Shown here in pieces: positions 7,970 to 17,017 of a DNA stretch of 64,000 nucleotides. A program made the translations under genes and the position numbers. The notes under the pieces are model-generated. The model searched no databases. It had not been told where the DNA came from and saw only the letters and a program-made list of their open reading frames with translations. Source of the DNA: Pseudomonas yangonensis. Its GTDB lineage: Bacteria; Pseudomonadota; Gammaproteobacteria; Pseudomonadales; Pseudomonadaceae. The stretch is taken from contig NZ_BLJU01000027.1 in assembly GCF_009932725.1 (NCBI RefSeq), positions 62,001 to 126,000 of the forward strand, given 5' to 3'. How positions within the stretch are numbered: the first letter of the stretch is position 1; each line of letters opens with the position of its first letter.

Positions 7970-10498
7970 ATGGCCAGAGCGCAGAGCGAATACAACCGCA
8001 AACGCAATTTCGAGCAGACCAGCGAACCGCGCGAGCAACCGCGCAAGCGCCGCATCAAGGCCGGTGCGCTGCGCTTCGTGGTGCAGAAGCACGATGCGCG
8101 TCGCCTGCACTACGACTTTCGCCTGGAGCTGGACGGCACCCTGAAGAGCTGGGCGGTGCCCAAGGGGCCGAGCCTGGACCCGACGCAAAAGCGTCTGGCA
8201 GTGCACGTCGAAGACCATCCGCTGGATTACGCCAGTTTCGAGGGCAGCATCGCCGAAGGTAACTACGGCGCGGGCGACGTGATCGTCTGGGACCATGGCA
8301 TCTGGCAGCCCCAGGGCGACCCGGCGGCTGCCTACCAGGCCGGCAAGCTCAAGTTCACTCTGGTGGGCGAGAAACTGGCCGGTGACTGGACGCTGGTGCG
8401 CACCCGGCTGCGCGGCAGCGGCGACAAGGAGCAGTGGCTGCTGATCAAGGAGCGCGACGACACCGCGCGCCCCGGCGACGAATACGACATCATCGAGGCA
8501 CAGCCGCAAAGCGTGATCAGCGGCGCTCTGGTCGGAGGCCCGAGCAAGGTGACCAAGCGCAAGGCGGCCGCCAAGCCGGCAAAAATTCGCAAGGCCCAGA
8601 CGGCGTTCCCAGACAGCCTGGCGCCGCAACTGGCGACCCTGGCCGAGCGTCCGCCCGAAGGCGACTGGCTGTATGAGGTGAAGTTCGACGGTTACCGCAT
8701 CCTGGCGCGGGTGCGCGGCGATGAGGTGCGTCTGTTCACCCGCAATGGCCATGACTGGACGGAGCGCCTGCCGCAGCAGGCCAAGGCTTTGGCCAAGCTG
8801 GGCCTGAGCGATAGCTGGCTGGACGGAGAGGTCGTGGCACTCAATGAGCAAGGTCTGCCGGACTTCCAGCAACTGCAGAATGCCTTCGATATCGGCCGCA
8901 GCCACGATCTCATCTACTACCTGTTCGATGCGCCGTTTCTCAACGGCGAAGACATGCGCGAGGTGCCCCTGGAAACTCGGCGCGCCCAACTCAAGACTGC
9001 ATTGGGCAGCACGCGGCGCAGCCCGCTGCGTTTTTCGGAGGCCTTCACCGCGCATCACCGGGACATCGTCGAGAGCGCCTGCGCCATGTCGCTGGAAGGC
9101 GTCATCGGCAAGCGCTCGGGCAGCCTCTACGTGTCGCGCCGCAGCGCCGACTGGATCAAGCTCAAATGCCGTCTGCGCCAGGAGTTCGTCATCGTCGGTT
9201 ACACCAAGCCGCAGGGCAGTCGCAGCGGCTTTGGCGCGCTGCTGTTGGCGGTGAACGAGGCGGGCGGGCTGCGCTATGCCGGGCGGGTCGGCACCGGGTT
9301 CGGGGAAGCCTCGCTCAAGGCCCTGCATGAGCAGTTGCGCAAGCTGGGGCGAGAGGAGTCGCCACTGGAGCGGAAACTGACCGCCGCCCAGGCCCGCGGT
9401 GTGAGCTGGGTCGAGCCGCAACTGGTCGGCGAGGTCGAGTTCGCCGAATGGACGCGTGAAGGCATCGTGCGCCAGGCCAGCTTCATCGCCTTGCGTAGTG
9501 ACAAGCCGGCGGCGCAGATCGTTCGTGAGCATCCGCGTGCGCCAGGCGCTGCAGCGGAGAAACAGACCAAGAAGGCCAAAAGTTCGCGCAAGTCATCCAC
9601 CAAGCCGGTAGTGTCCGGGGTGCCGATCAGCAATCCGCAGCGGGTGATCGACCCGGACAGCGGCACCACGAAACTGCAGCTCGCTCAGTTCTACGCGGAT
9701 ATCGCCGTGTGGTTGCTGCCGTATCTGCGCAAACGGCCAGTCTCGCTGGTGCGGGCGCCGGACGGGGTAGAGGGAGAACAATTCTTCCAGAAGCATGCCG
9801 AGCGCCTGGCGATCCCCAACATCAAGCATCTCGATCCCAAGCTGGACCCCGGCCACGCGCGGTTGATGGAAATCGACAGCGTGCCGGCCCTGGTCGGTGC
9901 AGCGCAGATGGGCTGCATCGAGTTCCACCGCTGGGGCGCTACCAGCGACCGCATCGAAACGCCCGATCATTTCGTGCTCGATCTCGACCCGGACCCGGCG
10001 CTGCCGTGGCGCAGCATGCTGGAGGCGACCCGGCTGACCCTGAGCGTGCTCGACGAGCTGGGTCTGCAGGCATTTCTCAAGACCAGCGGTGGCAAAGGCA
10101 TGCACATCATCGTGCCGCTTGCCCGGCACGCCGATTGGGATACGGTCAAGGGCTTCGCCAAGGCCCTGGCGCAGTTCATGGCCAGGCAGCTACCCGAGCG
10201 CTTCACCGCGACCTCGGGGCCGAAGAATCGGGTGGGGAAAATCTTCATCGACTATCTGCGCAACGGCCGCGGTGCCAGTACGGTATCGGCCTATTCGGTG
10301 CGCGCGCGGCCCGGCCTGCCGGTTTCGGTGCCGATCGCCCGGGACGAACTGGACGGCCTGCGCAGTGCCCAGCAGTGGACGGTCGCCAACCTGCAGCAAC
10401 GCCTGGACGGGCTGCGCCAGGACCCCTGGACCGGCTACGCCAACCGCCAGCGCCTGACGCGCGCCATGTGGGACCGGCTCGGCGCCGAGGCGCCATGA
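7970..10498 (+). CDS. ligD: LigD, multifunctional ATP-dependent DNA ligase
   Basis: This 842-residue end-joining enzyme has three domains in the Pseudomonas order: 3'-phosphoesterase, ligase, polymerase/primase. The phosphoesterase part has His41, His47, Asp49, Arg51, His83 and Tyr87, matching the metal and catalytic residues of the P. aeruginosa enzyme. The ligase part has the adenylated lysine in KFDGYR (Lys238). The C-terminal polymerase has the DLDPD metal site (Asp671, Asp673). Length is close to the P. aeruginosa protein. It follows ku in one operon and converges on an SDR gene eight bases away. Confidence 0.96.
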   Translation: MARAQSEYNRKRNFEQTSEPREQPRKRRIKAGALRFVVQKHDARRLHYDFRLELDGTLKSWAVPKGPSLDPTQKRLAVHVEDHPLDYASFEGSIAEGNYGAGDVIVWDHGIWQPQGDPAAAYQAGKLKFTLVGEKLAGDWTLVRTRLRGSGDKEQWLLIKERDDTARPGDEYDIIEAQPQSVISGALVGGPSKVTKRKAAAKPAKIRKAQTAFPDSLAPQLATLAERPPEGDWLYEVKFDGYRILARVRGDEVRLFTRNGHDWTERLPQQAKALAKLGLSDSWLDGEVVALNEQGLPDFQQLQNAFDIGRSHDLIYYLFDAPFLNGEDMREVPLETRRAQLKTALGSTRRSPLRFSEAFTAHHRDIVESACAMSLEGVIGKRSGSLYVSRRSADWIKLKCRLRQEFVIVGYTKPQGSRSGFGALLLAVNEAGGLRYAGRVGTGFGEASLKALHEQLRKLGREESPLERKLTAAQARGVSWVEPQLVGEVEFAEWTREGIVRQASFIALRSDKPAAQIVREHPRAPGAAAEKQTKKAKSSRKSSTKPVVSGVPISNPQRVIDPDSGTTKLQLAQFYADIAVWLLPYLRKRPVSLVRAPDGVEGEQFFQKHAERLAIPNIKHLDPKLDPGHARLMEIDSVPALVGAAQMGCIEFHRWGATSDRIETPDHFVLDLDPDPALPWRSMLEATRLTLSVLDELGLQAFLKTSGGKGMHIIVPLARHADWDTVKGFAKALAQFMARQLPERFTATSGPKNRVGKIFIDYLRNGRGASTVSAYSVRARPGLPVSVPIARDELDGLRSAQQWTVANLQQRLDGLRQDPWTGYANRQRLTRAMWDRLGAEAP

Positions 10499-10506
10499 TT
10501 GACGGA

Positions 10507-11481
10507 TCAGATAAGCAGCAGGACCAGCAAGACCGCGCAGGTTCCCCGCAGGGCGGTCACCCGCGCTGAACTCAACGCCAATGCATGCCCGCGCGACCTG
10601 CGGGTAAAGCGTCCTTGCACCTCATGCAGGCCATCGACGCTGTGAAAGAGGTTGTCGCCTGCAGGATCTGTCTGGCCCTCGCTTAGCTGGCCTTGCCAGG
10701 CACGCCGCGCCAGGAGTCGGTCGAGCAGGCCCGGAAAGAACTGATTGCCGATGATGGCCTTGAGGGTGGGCAGGCCGACCCAGAGTTCCCGTGGAGGTGC
10801 GCTCGCGACGCTGAGAATGGCGCGCGCTGCGACACCGGGGTCATGAATGGGCGGCACGGGTTGCATGCGTTGACCCAGTTTGTTGCGCGCCCAGTCGAAC
10901 TGCGGCGTATTGATCGCCGGCAGCTGCACCATGCAGACCTTGACCTCGCTGCGCTGGTGAATGAGTTCGCAGCGTAGCGAGTCGGTAAAACCGCGCAGCG
11001 CGAACTTCGCTGCGCAATAGGCCGACTGCAGAGGGATGGCGCGATAGGCGAGTGCCGAACCGACCTGGATGATCACGCCGCGATTCCGTGCGCGCATCAG
11101 GGGCAGCGCCGCCAGGGTGCCATGTACGGCGCCGAGGTAGGTCACCTCGGTAACGCGCCTGATCTCCTCCGGCGTCAACTGCTCGATCGCAGCGAACACC
11201 GTGACCATCGCCGAATTGACCCAGACGTCGATGGGGCCGAGCTCGGCCTCGAAACGTTGCGCCGCCAGCGCCAGGGCATTGGCATCGGCCACGTCCGCGC
11301 TGATCGCCACGGTCGGCGTGGCATAGGCTTCCAGCTCCGATGTCGCCGCTGCCAGCCCTTCGTCGCTGCGGGCCAGCAAGCCGACGGCATAGCCCGCGGC
11401 AGCGAAAGCATGCGCAGTGGCCCGGCCGACACCGGCGCTGGCCCCGCAGATCACCACCACCGGGCAATCGTCTTTTTTCAT
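10507..11481 (-). CDS. Short-chain dehydrogenase/reductase with C-terminal membrane anchor
   Basis: This 324-residue SDR has the cofactor motif GASAGVG near residue 13, which suggests NAD(P) binding, and the catalytic Tyr and Lys in YCAAK. A long extension after the core ends in a very hydrophobic stretch (CAVLLVLLLI), so the enzyme may be tethered to the membrane by its C terminus. The substrate cannot be told from sequence. It starts 17 bases after the stop of the ThDP enzyme gene and probably shares its transcript. Confidence 0.85.
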   Translation of the reverse strand: MKKDDCPVVVICGASAGVGRATAHAFAAAGYAVGLLARSDEGLAAATSELEAYATPTVAISADVADANALALAAQRFEAELGPIDVWVNSAMVTVFAAIEQLTPEEIRRVTEVTYLGAVHGTLAALPLMRARNRGVIIQVGSALAYRAIPLQSAYCAAKFALRGFTDSLRCELIHQRSEVKVCMVQLPAINTPQFDWARNKLGQRMQPVPPIHDPGVAARAILSVASAPPRELWVGLPTLKAIIGNQFFPGLLDRLLARRAWQGQLSEGQTDPAGDNLFHSVDGLHEVQGRFTRRSRGHALALSSARVTALRGTCAVLLVLLLI

Positions 11482-11498
11482 TCAAACAGCCTCGAGGA

Positions 11499-13292
11499 TC
11501 ACTTCTTGTGCTTACCCGGCAGCAGCGAACCGAACAATTGCTTGGCGGTTTGCGCAAGGATGCCGCGCTGGTCCGGGTCGACCTGCAGCAGGGTGGAGGC
11601 GAACTGCTTGGCCTGCTCCAGGCTGATATGCGGCGGCAATGGTGGGACATCCGGGTCGGTGCGAAATTCCAGCAACACCGGGCGATCTGCAGCGAGAGCC
11701 TGCTCCCAGGCCGGGCCGACATCCTCTTCACGCTCGATCAACAGGCCGAGCAGGCCGATGGAGTTGGCGAAAGCGTGGTAGGGCACGTCGGGGATGTTCT
11801 GCGAAGCCTCGAATTTCGGGTCGCCTTCCATCACCCTCTGCTCCCAGGTGACCTGATTGAGGTCCTGATTGTTGAACACTGCGAGCACCCATTGCGGGTT
11901 CTCCCACTCGCGCCAGTACTTGGCCACGGTGATCAGCTCAGCCAGGTTGTTCATCTGCATGGCGCCGTCACCCACCAGGCCGACCACCGGACGGTCCGGG
12001 TGGGCGAACTTGGCGGCGATGGCATAAGGCACCGCCGCGCCCATCGAGGCCAGGCCGCCGGACAGCGAGCAGAGCATGTCGCGGCGAATCTTCAGATCGC
12101 GGGCATACCAGTTGGCGCAGGAGCCGGAGTCGCAGGTGACCACGGCGCGCTCCGGCAGCCGTGGCGACAGCTCGTAGACCACCCGCTGCGGGTTGATCGG
12201 GTTGGCCGAGACCATGGCGCGGCTTTCCAGAGTCTGATCCCAGTCGCTGCGCCACGCCTCGATGGTGGTGCGCCAGCTGTCGTCCTGCTTGGCCTCCAGC
12301 AGGGGCAGCAGGGCACGAAGGGTCTCGGCGGCATCGCCCTGCAGATTGACCTCCATCGGATAGCGCAGGCTGAGCATGTCGGGCTGGATGTCGATCTGCA
12401 CGCCACGCGCCTGTCCTTCTGCGGGCAGGAACTCGGAGTAGGGGAAGCCGGAACCGATCATCAGCAGCGTGTCGCATTCCTCCATCATCTTGTAGCTCGG
12501 CACCGTACCGAGCAGGCCGATGGAGCCGGTGACCCAGGGCAACTCGTCAGGCAGCACGGCTTTGCCCAGCAGCGCCTTGGCCACCCCGGCGCCGAGTTTC
12601 TGCGCCACTTCGAAGACCTCATCACTGGCATTCAGCGCCCCGGCGCCTACCAGTATGGCGACCTTCTTGCCGCTGTTGAGCACTTCGGCAGCGCGCTGCA
12701 GATCCGCTTCATAGGGCACGACGCGCGGGTGGCTGTAGCCGATGCCGCTGTGCACGGTGCCGTGCTTGTGCGGTGGCTCGGCGTACTCGGCCTCCTGCAG
12801 ATCATTGGGCAGGATGATCGCCGTCACCCGGCGCTCACCGATGGCGGTGCGGATGGCGCGGTCGATCAGATGACGCACCTGCGCCGGTGCGCTGGCCTGC
12901 TGGACGAAGGCGCCGGCGACGTCCTTGAACACCGAGACCAGGTCCAGCTCCTGCTGGTAATGCCCGCCGAGTGCGGTACGCGCCTGCTGGCCGGTAATTG
13001 CCAGCACCGGCATATGATCCATACGTGCATCGTAGAGGCCGGTCAGCAGATGGGTCGCGCCGGGCCCCGAGGTAGCGATGCAGACCCCCAGCTGGCCGGA
13101 GAACTTGGCATCGGCCGCAGCCATGAAGGCGGCCATCTCTTCGTGGCGGGCCTGGATGAAACGGATCTTTCCATCGGCCCGGTTGAGTGCGCCGAACACA
13201 CCGTTGATGCCGTCCCCGGGATACCCGTAGATACGCCGTACACCCCACTGGTAAAGCCGCTCGACGATGAAATCTCCGACTGTCGTGGCCAT
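11499..13292 (-). CDS. Thiamine-diphosphate enzyme, pyruvate oxidase/decarboxylase-like
   Basis: This 597-residue protein has the three-domain layout of the acetolactate synthase/pyruvate oxidase family: an N-terminal ThDP-binding domain (about 1-180; YGYPGDGING and the catalytic glutamate in RHEEMAAFM), a central domain (about 195-330) and a C-terminal ThDP domain with the magnesium motif starting GDGAMQMNN (about 430-460). It is best compared with quinone-dependent pyruvate dehydrogenase (PoxB) and related 'thiamine pyrophosphate-requiring' proteins. No typical C-terminal membrane-binding helix of PoxB was recognised, so the reaction remains open. An SDR gene follows closely and could act on its product. 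Confidence 0.85.
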   Translation of the reverse strand: MATTVGDFIVERLYQWGVRRIYGYPGDGINGVFGALNRADGKIRFIQARHEEMAAFMAAADAKFSGQLGVCIATSGPGATHLLTGLYDARMDHMPVLAITGQQARTALGGHYQQELDLVSVFKDVAGAFVQQASAPAQVRHLIDRAIRTAIGERRVTAIILPNDLQEAEYAEPPHKHGTVHSGIGYSHPRVVPYEADLQRAAEVLNSGKKVAILVGAGALNASDEVFEVAQKLGAGVAKALLGKAVLPDELPWVTGSIGLLGTVPSYKMMEECDTLLMIGSGFPYSEFLPAEGQARGVQIDIQPDMLSLRYPMEVNLQGDAAETLRALLPLLEAKQDDSWRTTIEAWRSDWDQTLESRAMVSANPINPQRVVYELSPRLPERAVVTCDSGSCANWYARDLKIRRDMLCSLSGGLASMGAAVPYAIAAKFAHPDRPVVGLVGDGAMQMNNLAELITVAKYWREWENPQWVLAVFNNQDLNQVTWEQRVMEGDPKFEASQNIPDVPYHAFANSIGLLGLLIEREEDVGPAWEQALAADRPVLLEFRTDPDVPPLPPHISLEQAKQFASTLLQVDPDQRGILAQTAKQLFGSLLPGKHKK

Positions 13293-13655
13293 GGATACCC
13301 TCCGTTGCGATCAGACTGTGGACCAGGCAGGACGAGCGTGTGCGCGTCAGAGGCGACAAGCCACGCTAGCGCTCTGCATGACCGCTCGAATAGGGTGGAC
13401 GTGAGGAAGCGGCGGGAAGTTTCTACTGATTGACCTGCGGTCATGCAGGTAAGGCGCGAATGATTAAAGTGCAGCGATGTGGCAAACAGGCGTAGCACCA
13501 CGTGGCAGCACGTACTGCTGCGGCGCACCGGGGGAGTCGTTTGGTGGCTCCGATCCAGGCGAGCGAGCCCAGCAAAAACGTAGAAGTGTCACTTCGTTTA
13601 GACCGTTTGAACGCCACGTGCCCAACTTGCCGTGAGGTCTACCGGTAAGCAGCTT
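13293..13655. other. Intergenic region between the ThDP enzyme gene and the FNR-type gene
   Basis: No gene was seen in these 363 bases. Two perfect short palindromes stand out: TGACCTGCGGTCA (13431-13443) and GAAGTGTCACTTC (13581-13593). The first lies about 140 bases upstream of the ThDP gene and may be an operator; the second is near the 3' end of the regulator gene. No convincing Anr box was found. Confidence 0.5.
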
Positions 13656-14405
13656 CTAGAGAGAGGCTACGCCTTCGGTCTTTCCCTGCTGGCGCAATGC
13701 ACGAATATCCTGCAACTGCACCTCATGCCCGTTGCCAGCAATCAGGTTCAGATCACGAAAACGCGTGAATAGCCGGCTGACCGTCTCGGTAGTCAGGCCC
13801 AGATAGTTGGCTATGTCTCGGCGGCTCATCGGTAGGGCGAAGGTGGCAGCAGAAAGTCCGCGCCTGCTGTAACGCTCCGAGAGGTTGAGCAAAAAGGCGA
13901 CCAAGCGCTGTTCAGCGCTTTCGCGCACGCGGCCGTAATGCTCGTGCTCCTCGTGGATTTCCCGGCCAAGTGTTCGCAGTAGCTGTTTGCGCAGGACTGG
14001 GATTTGTCCGGCCAGTTCTTCCAGTTTGTTGATTGGAATGGCGCAGATCATCGAGGTTTCCAGCGCCACCGCGTAGCTGGGATGTCGCTGTCCACCCAGG
14101 GCGTCCAGGCCTATGAGCTCGCCGGGAAAATGAAAACCGGTGACCTGGTCGATACCGTCCGGGCTCAGCAGATAGCTTTTCAAGGCACCGGAGCGCAACG
14201 CATAGACGTGCTGCACCGGATCACCAGCACGAATCAGGTACTCGTGCTGGTGCAGCGGCCGGGCACGCTTGACGATGCCGTCGAAGCGGCCGAGGTCGTT
14301 CTCGTCGAGATTGAATGGAAGACACTGGCGGGTCAGGGCGCAACCCTGACAGGTAACGTGAATGGAGCGCGACGCGTGAGCGCCATCGATCTGACTGTCA
14401 ACCAT
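13656..14405 (-). CDS. FNR-type (Anr-like) Crp/Fnr transcription regulator
   Basis: This 249-residue regulator (250 if the preceding GTG is used) has an N-terminal cyclic-nucleotide-binding fold and a C-terminal winged helix. Cysteines follow the FNR pattern C-x2-C-x5-C (Cys19, 22, 28 from the ATG) with a fourth at 121, the spacing of the oxygen-labile 4Fe-4S cluster in E. coli FNR. The recognition helix contains LTTETVSRLF, which reads the TTGAT half site in this family. It is probably a second Anr-type oxygen sensor rather than Dnr, which lacks these cysteines. The ATG at 14405 was chosen because AAAGG lies eight bases before it. The gene starts only 29 bases after the broken end of fapF, and TATACA in that gap is a possible -10. 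Confidence 0.88.
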   Translation of the reverse strand: MVDSQIDGAHASRSIHVTCQGCALTRQCLPFNLDENDLGRFDGIVKRARPLHQHEYLIRAGDPVQHVYALRSGALKSYLLSPDGIDQVTGFHFPGELIGLDALGGQRHPSYAVALETSMICAIPINKLEELAGQIPVLRKQLLRTLGREIHEEHEHYGRVRESAEQRLVAFLLNLSERYSRRGLSAATFALPMSRRDIANYLGLTTETVSRLFTRFRDLNLIAGNGHEVQLQDIRALRQQGKTEGVASL

Positions 14406-14434
14406 CACAGAAGCCTTTCTGAAGACGGAGGACG

Positions 14435-15475
14435 CTAAATGTATAAGAAGATGTTACAGACGTCCTGGCATTTCGACATGCTGGCACGCTCGTTCAGGGC
14501 GAAAGCCACACCAACACCCAGCTGGAACCAGTTGCCGAGTCGTACTTCGCCCGGCACCTTCGCGCCGCGCTGCGGGCTTATGTCGTCGAAGCTTTCCTTG
14601 AGGTTGTAGGTGTAGGAAAGATTGCCGAAAACCACCGCAGGATCCATGGTCTTGACCAGGGCAATACCGGGTGTCACCGACCAGACGCCGTTACCGGTGG
14701 GCAGGTCCTCGGGCACGTTGAGGTTGTTGTTGCCCGGCACCGGATCGAGCTTGATGCCATAGGGCTCCACCCCGGTCGGCGCTTTGACTCTGAGGCTGAG
14801 CACTGCATCGGGGCGTCCGAGGAACTTGTAGGAAATGCCGGCACTGACATCCCCAAGACGTGGCCCGGTATTCACCGTGGCTTCGCTGATCTGGGCCGAT
14901 GAGCCGCCTGCACCAGCCGACTGGTAGGTGGTTTCGCGATAGATCCAGGGGGTGTTGACGTCCAGCTGCCAACGGTTGCCCCAGTTGTAGCGACCAGTGA
15001 GATCGAAGGTATAGGTGTCGGCATTGATCTGGTCCACGCCCAGGTTGCCCAGGAAGATCGCGTCCAGGGCGAGGAAACCGTTCAGGAAAAGCTGGCGTGA
15101 GTCGTAATGGCTATAGGTGATGCCCGGTTCGATGCTGAACGTGCCACTGCCGAAGAAGCCACTGGCCTCCTGATACAGGGCCTCGACACTCGCAGGCGGC
15201 TCGGCGTTTTCCCGCAGCTGGGTGCCGTAGCCGCTGCCGGCACTGCCAGCCTGGGCGATCTGCGTGCCGGCGCCGCCGCTCTGGCCCCGTTCCTCGATCT
15301 GTCGCAGGCGTTGTTCCATCACCATCAGTGCGTTCTGCTGCACCTGATAGCGCTCCTTGAGCATGCGCAGCTCATCGAGCAGGGCCTGTACCTGAGGATC
15401 ATCGGAGGCCCCCAGCGCCGGCAGGCTCAGAGCCACAGCTAGTGGAAGCAATGCGAGCTTTCTGCATGGAACCAT
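14435..15475 (-). CDS. fapF: FapF, outer-membrane exporter of functional amyloid, C-terminally truncated
   Basis: FapF is the outer-membrane channel that exports the Fap amyloid subunits. The product has a signal peptide (about 1-24), a periplasmic coiled coil (about 28-70, ELRMLKERYQVQQNALMVME) and then beta-barrel sequence from about 90. The start at 15475 was preferred because GAGGAG precedes it. The frame ends after 346 residues, whereas FapF is usually near 425-430. The barrel breaks off after FALNERASMS and is followed by a foreign tail, KCQDVCNIFLYI, with no C-terminal aromatic residue on a final strand. The last few barrel strands are thus missing and the protein may be non-functional. 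The break lies 29 bases from the start of the FNR-type gene. Confidence 0.8.
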   Translation of the reverse strand: MVPCRKLALLPLAVALSLPALGASDDPQVQALLDELRMLKERYQVQQNALMVMEQRLRQIEERGQSGGAGTQIAQAGSAGSGYGTQLRENAEPPASVEALYQEASGFFGSGTFSIEPGITYSHYDSRQLFLNGFLALDAIFLGNLGVDQINADTYTFDLTGRYNWGNRWQLDVNTPWIYRETTYQSAGAGGSSAQISEATVNTGPRLGDVSAGISYKFLGRPDAVLSLRVKAPTGVEPYGIKLDPVPGNNNLNVPEDLPTGNGVWSVTPGIALVKTMDPAVVFGNLSYTYNLKESFDDISPQRGAKVPGEVRLGNWFQLGVGVAFALNERASMSKCQDVCNIFLYI

Positions 15476-15496
15476 GTGCCTTGTACTCCTCATGAA

Positions 15497-16225
15497 TCAG
15501 CGGGTTGGATTCAGGACCCGAAGCTGGTCCAGGCAACCGCGCAGGTCGACCGAGCCGGACAGGTCGCGCAGGCGGATATCGAGGCTGGCGAGGTTGCGTA
15601 CGGTGTTCAGATTGCCGCCGATGGCGCTGTGCTGCCCCATGCCGCCGGCACCGAGCTGCTGGTTAGCGATACCCTGGCCATTGCCGGCCTGGATGGCGAT
15701 GGCCAGGCCGCCGTTCTGGCTGGAAAGGCGCACGGTTCCGGCGTCGTTGCTCCACACCTGACCGTTGCTCCAGGCCTGCGCGCCACTGGGCACTTCGCCG
15801 CTGGGGCCGCTGGAAATACGAATTTCCATACCGTTCTCGCCCTGATTGCCATCGCCGGCCACGCGTACGCTCTGGACGATGCCCCTTACGCCATCCAGGC
15901 CGGCCCCACCCAGGACCTGGCCGTTGCCTGCAACTACCGTCCCACCGTTTCCGGCTGCCTCGATGGGCATGGCGTAGAGCACCGGTTGTGGCTGGCCGGC
16001 AGACATGCTCATGCCAACTTGGGCGCCGATGACCTGGCCGGCGGCGTTTTCCCAGGTGGAGGTCATCACCACGCCGAAACTGATGATGCGGTCGGGGAGA
16101 ACGTAGCGGCCGCGCAACTGCGCCAGCTCGCCATCGCTCAGCTCGGTTGGTCTGAACATCTCGCTGGCACTGAGTGGCAGGCTGAGTGCCAGAAGTGCCG
16201 ATAGGCACCAGGTTCGCTTTTTCAT
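15497..16225 (-). CDS. fapE: FapE, minor component of the functional amyloid system
   Basis: This 242-residue protein has a clear signal peptide (about 1-20, ending SLPLSA) and a Gly/Asn/Gln-rich middle (AGNGGTVVAGNGQVLGG). Position between fapD and fapF, length (FapE is usually near 230) and composition identify it as FapE, which is secreted and found in small amounts in Fap fibrils. A cysteine lies near the C terminus (RGCLDQLRVL). The stop precedes fapF by a few bases, so the two are co-transcribed. Confidence 0.85.
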   Translation of the reverse strand: MKKRTWCLSALLALSLPLSASEMFRPTELSDGELAQLRGRYVLPDRIISFGVVMTSTWENAAGQVIGAQVGMSMSAGQPQPVLYAMPIEAAGNGGTVVAGNGQVLGGAGLDGVRGIVQSVRVAGDGNQGENGMEIRISSGPSGEVPSGAQAWSNGQVWSNDAGTVRLSSQNGGLAIAIQAGNGQGIANQQLGAGGMGQHSAIGGNLNTVRNLASLDIRLRDLSGSVDLRGCLDQLRVLNPTR

Positions 16226-16261
16226 CGCCGCCCGCCTTGGGTCAGTCTCGCCCGTCTTGAT

Positions 16262-16954
16262 CTAGAAGAAATCGCTCTGGATGAAGCCGAAATCCATCAG
16301 CTCGGCGTCTTTGACCGGGCTGAAGGTGTGAATCCGGGTTCTCGCCGTCAAAGGTTCCGGCGGCGAGAGCAGCGCGTTGTTGCGGTCGTAGCCAGGGCCG
16401 ATGAGGGCGAAGATGATGCCGTTCCAGCCCCTGGTGAATTCGTCGAGCGGCATCTTCTTGTGCCCGAGCACCGAATCGCCGAGATAGACGTAGCCCTTGA
16501 AGGTCCGCTGCAGAATGACGAAGTGTTTGTAGCCGCGTACATCGAGCAGAACGATGCTAGGCACCCTGAGGCCCTCAAGTTTGTCCGGCTCGATACGGTA
16601 ACCACGGGCGCGCAGGCCAAGGCTTTCGGCGTAGCGCTTCATGTCGAGCATGGAGAAACCCTGGGTGCGCACGACCTCCGGGTCGGCGTTGGCGAGCATG
16701 CCGCGAATCACATCGTCTTCTTCCAGATTCCAGCCATAGGCCTTGTTGAGGATGGTGGCCATGGCGGCGGCACCGCAGGAAAAGTCGGTCTTCTGTTCCA
16801 CCAGATCCTGAAAGCGGCGTTCGCGAATGCTGACGACCTGCTTGTAGGCGAGGTTGCCACCGGGTAGCGCGGCGAAGCGGATTTCCGCAGCGTATGCCTC
16901 GTGTACGTTGCTCAGCAGAAGGATGATGCTCAACAGCCAGGCCAGGTTGTTCAT
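16262..16954 (-). CDS. fapD: FapD, C39-family cysteine peptidase of the Fap system
   Basis: This 230-residue protein has a signal peptide (about 1-22) and a C39 papain-like peptidase domain. The probable catalytic residues are Cys60 in DFSCGAAAMATIL, His144 in YKHFVIL and Asp160 in YLGDSVLG. FapD is a periplasmic protease thought to process or quality-control Fap proteins during export. Length agrees with FapD of other pseudomonads (about 220). It lies between fapC and fapE. Confidence 0.9.
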   Translation of the reverse strand: MNNLAWLLSIILLLSNVHEAYAAEIRFAALPGGNLAYKQVVSIRERRFQDLVEQKTDFSCGAAAMATILNKAYGWNLEEDDVIRGMLANADPEVVRTQGFSMLDMKRYAESLGLRARGYRIEPDKLEGLRVPSIVLLDVRGYKHFVILQRTFKGYVYLGDSVLGHKKMPLDEFTRGWNGIIFALIGPGYDRNNALLSPPEPLTARTRIHTFSPVKDAELMDFGFIQSDFF

Positions 16955-17017
16955 GGCGTCGATCTCGAAAGATGGACGGGGCTCGGCGGCGCCGGCCCCG
17001 TCCGTTTCAACCGCTGC

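Noticed and set aside
7196..9532. Open frame of 778 codons on the minus strand opposite ku and ligD
   Set aside because: It is antisense to two well-supported genes and has no ribosome site or family motif.
11340..13433. Open frame of about 700 codons on the plus strand opposite the ThDP enzyme gene
   Set aside because: It covers the reverse of a gene with full ThDP motifs; composition is that of a shadow frame.
14439..14460. Sequence similar to a transposon mosaic end (TGTATAAGA) at the fapF break
   Set aside because: The match to the known mosaic end is too short and departs after a few bases; no transposase is nearby.
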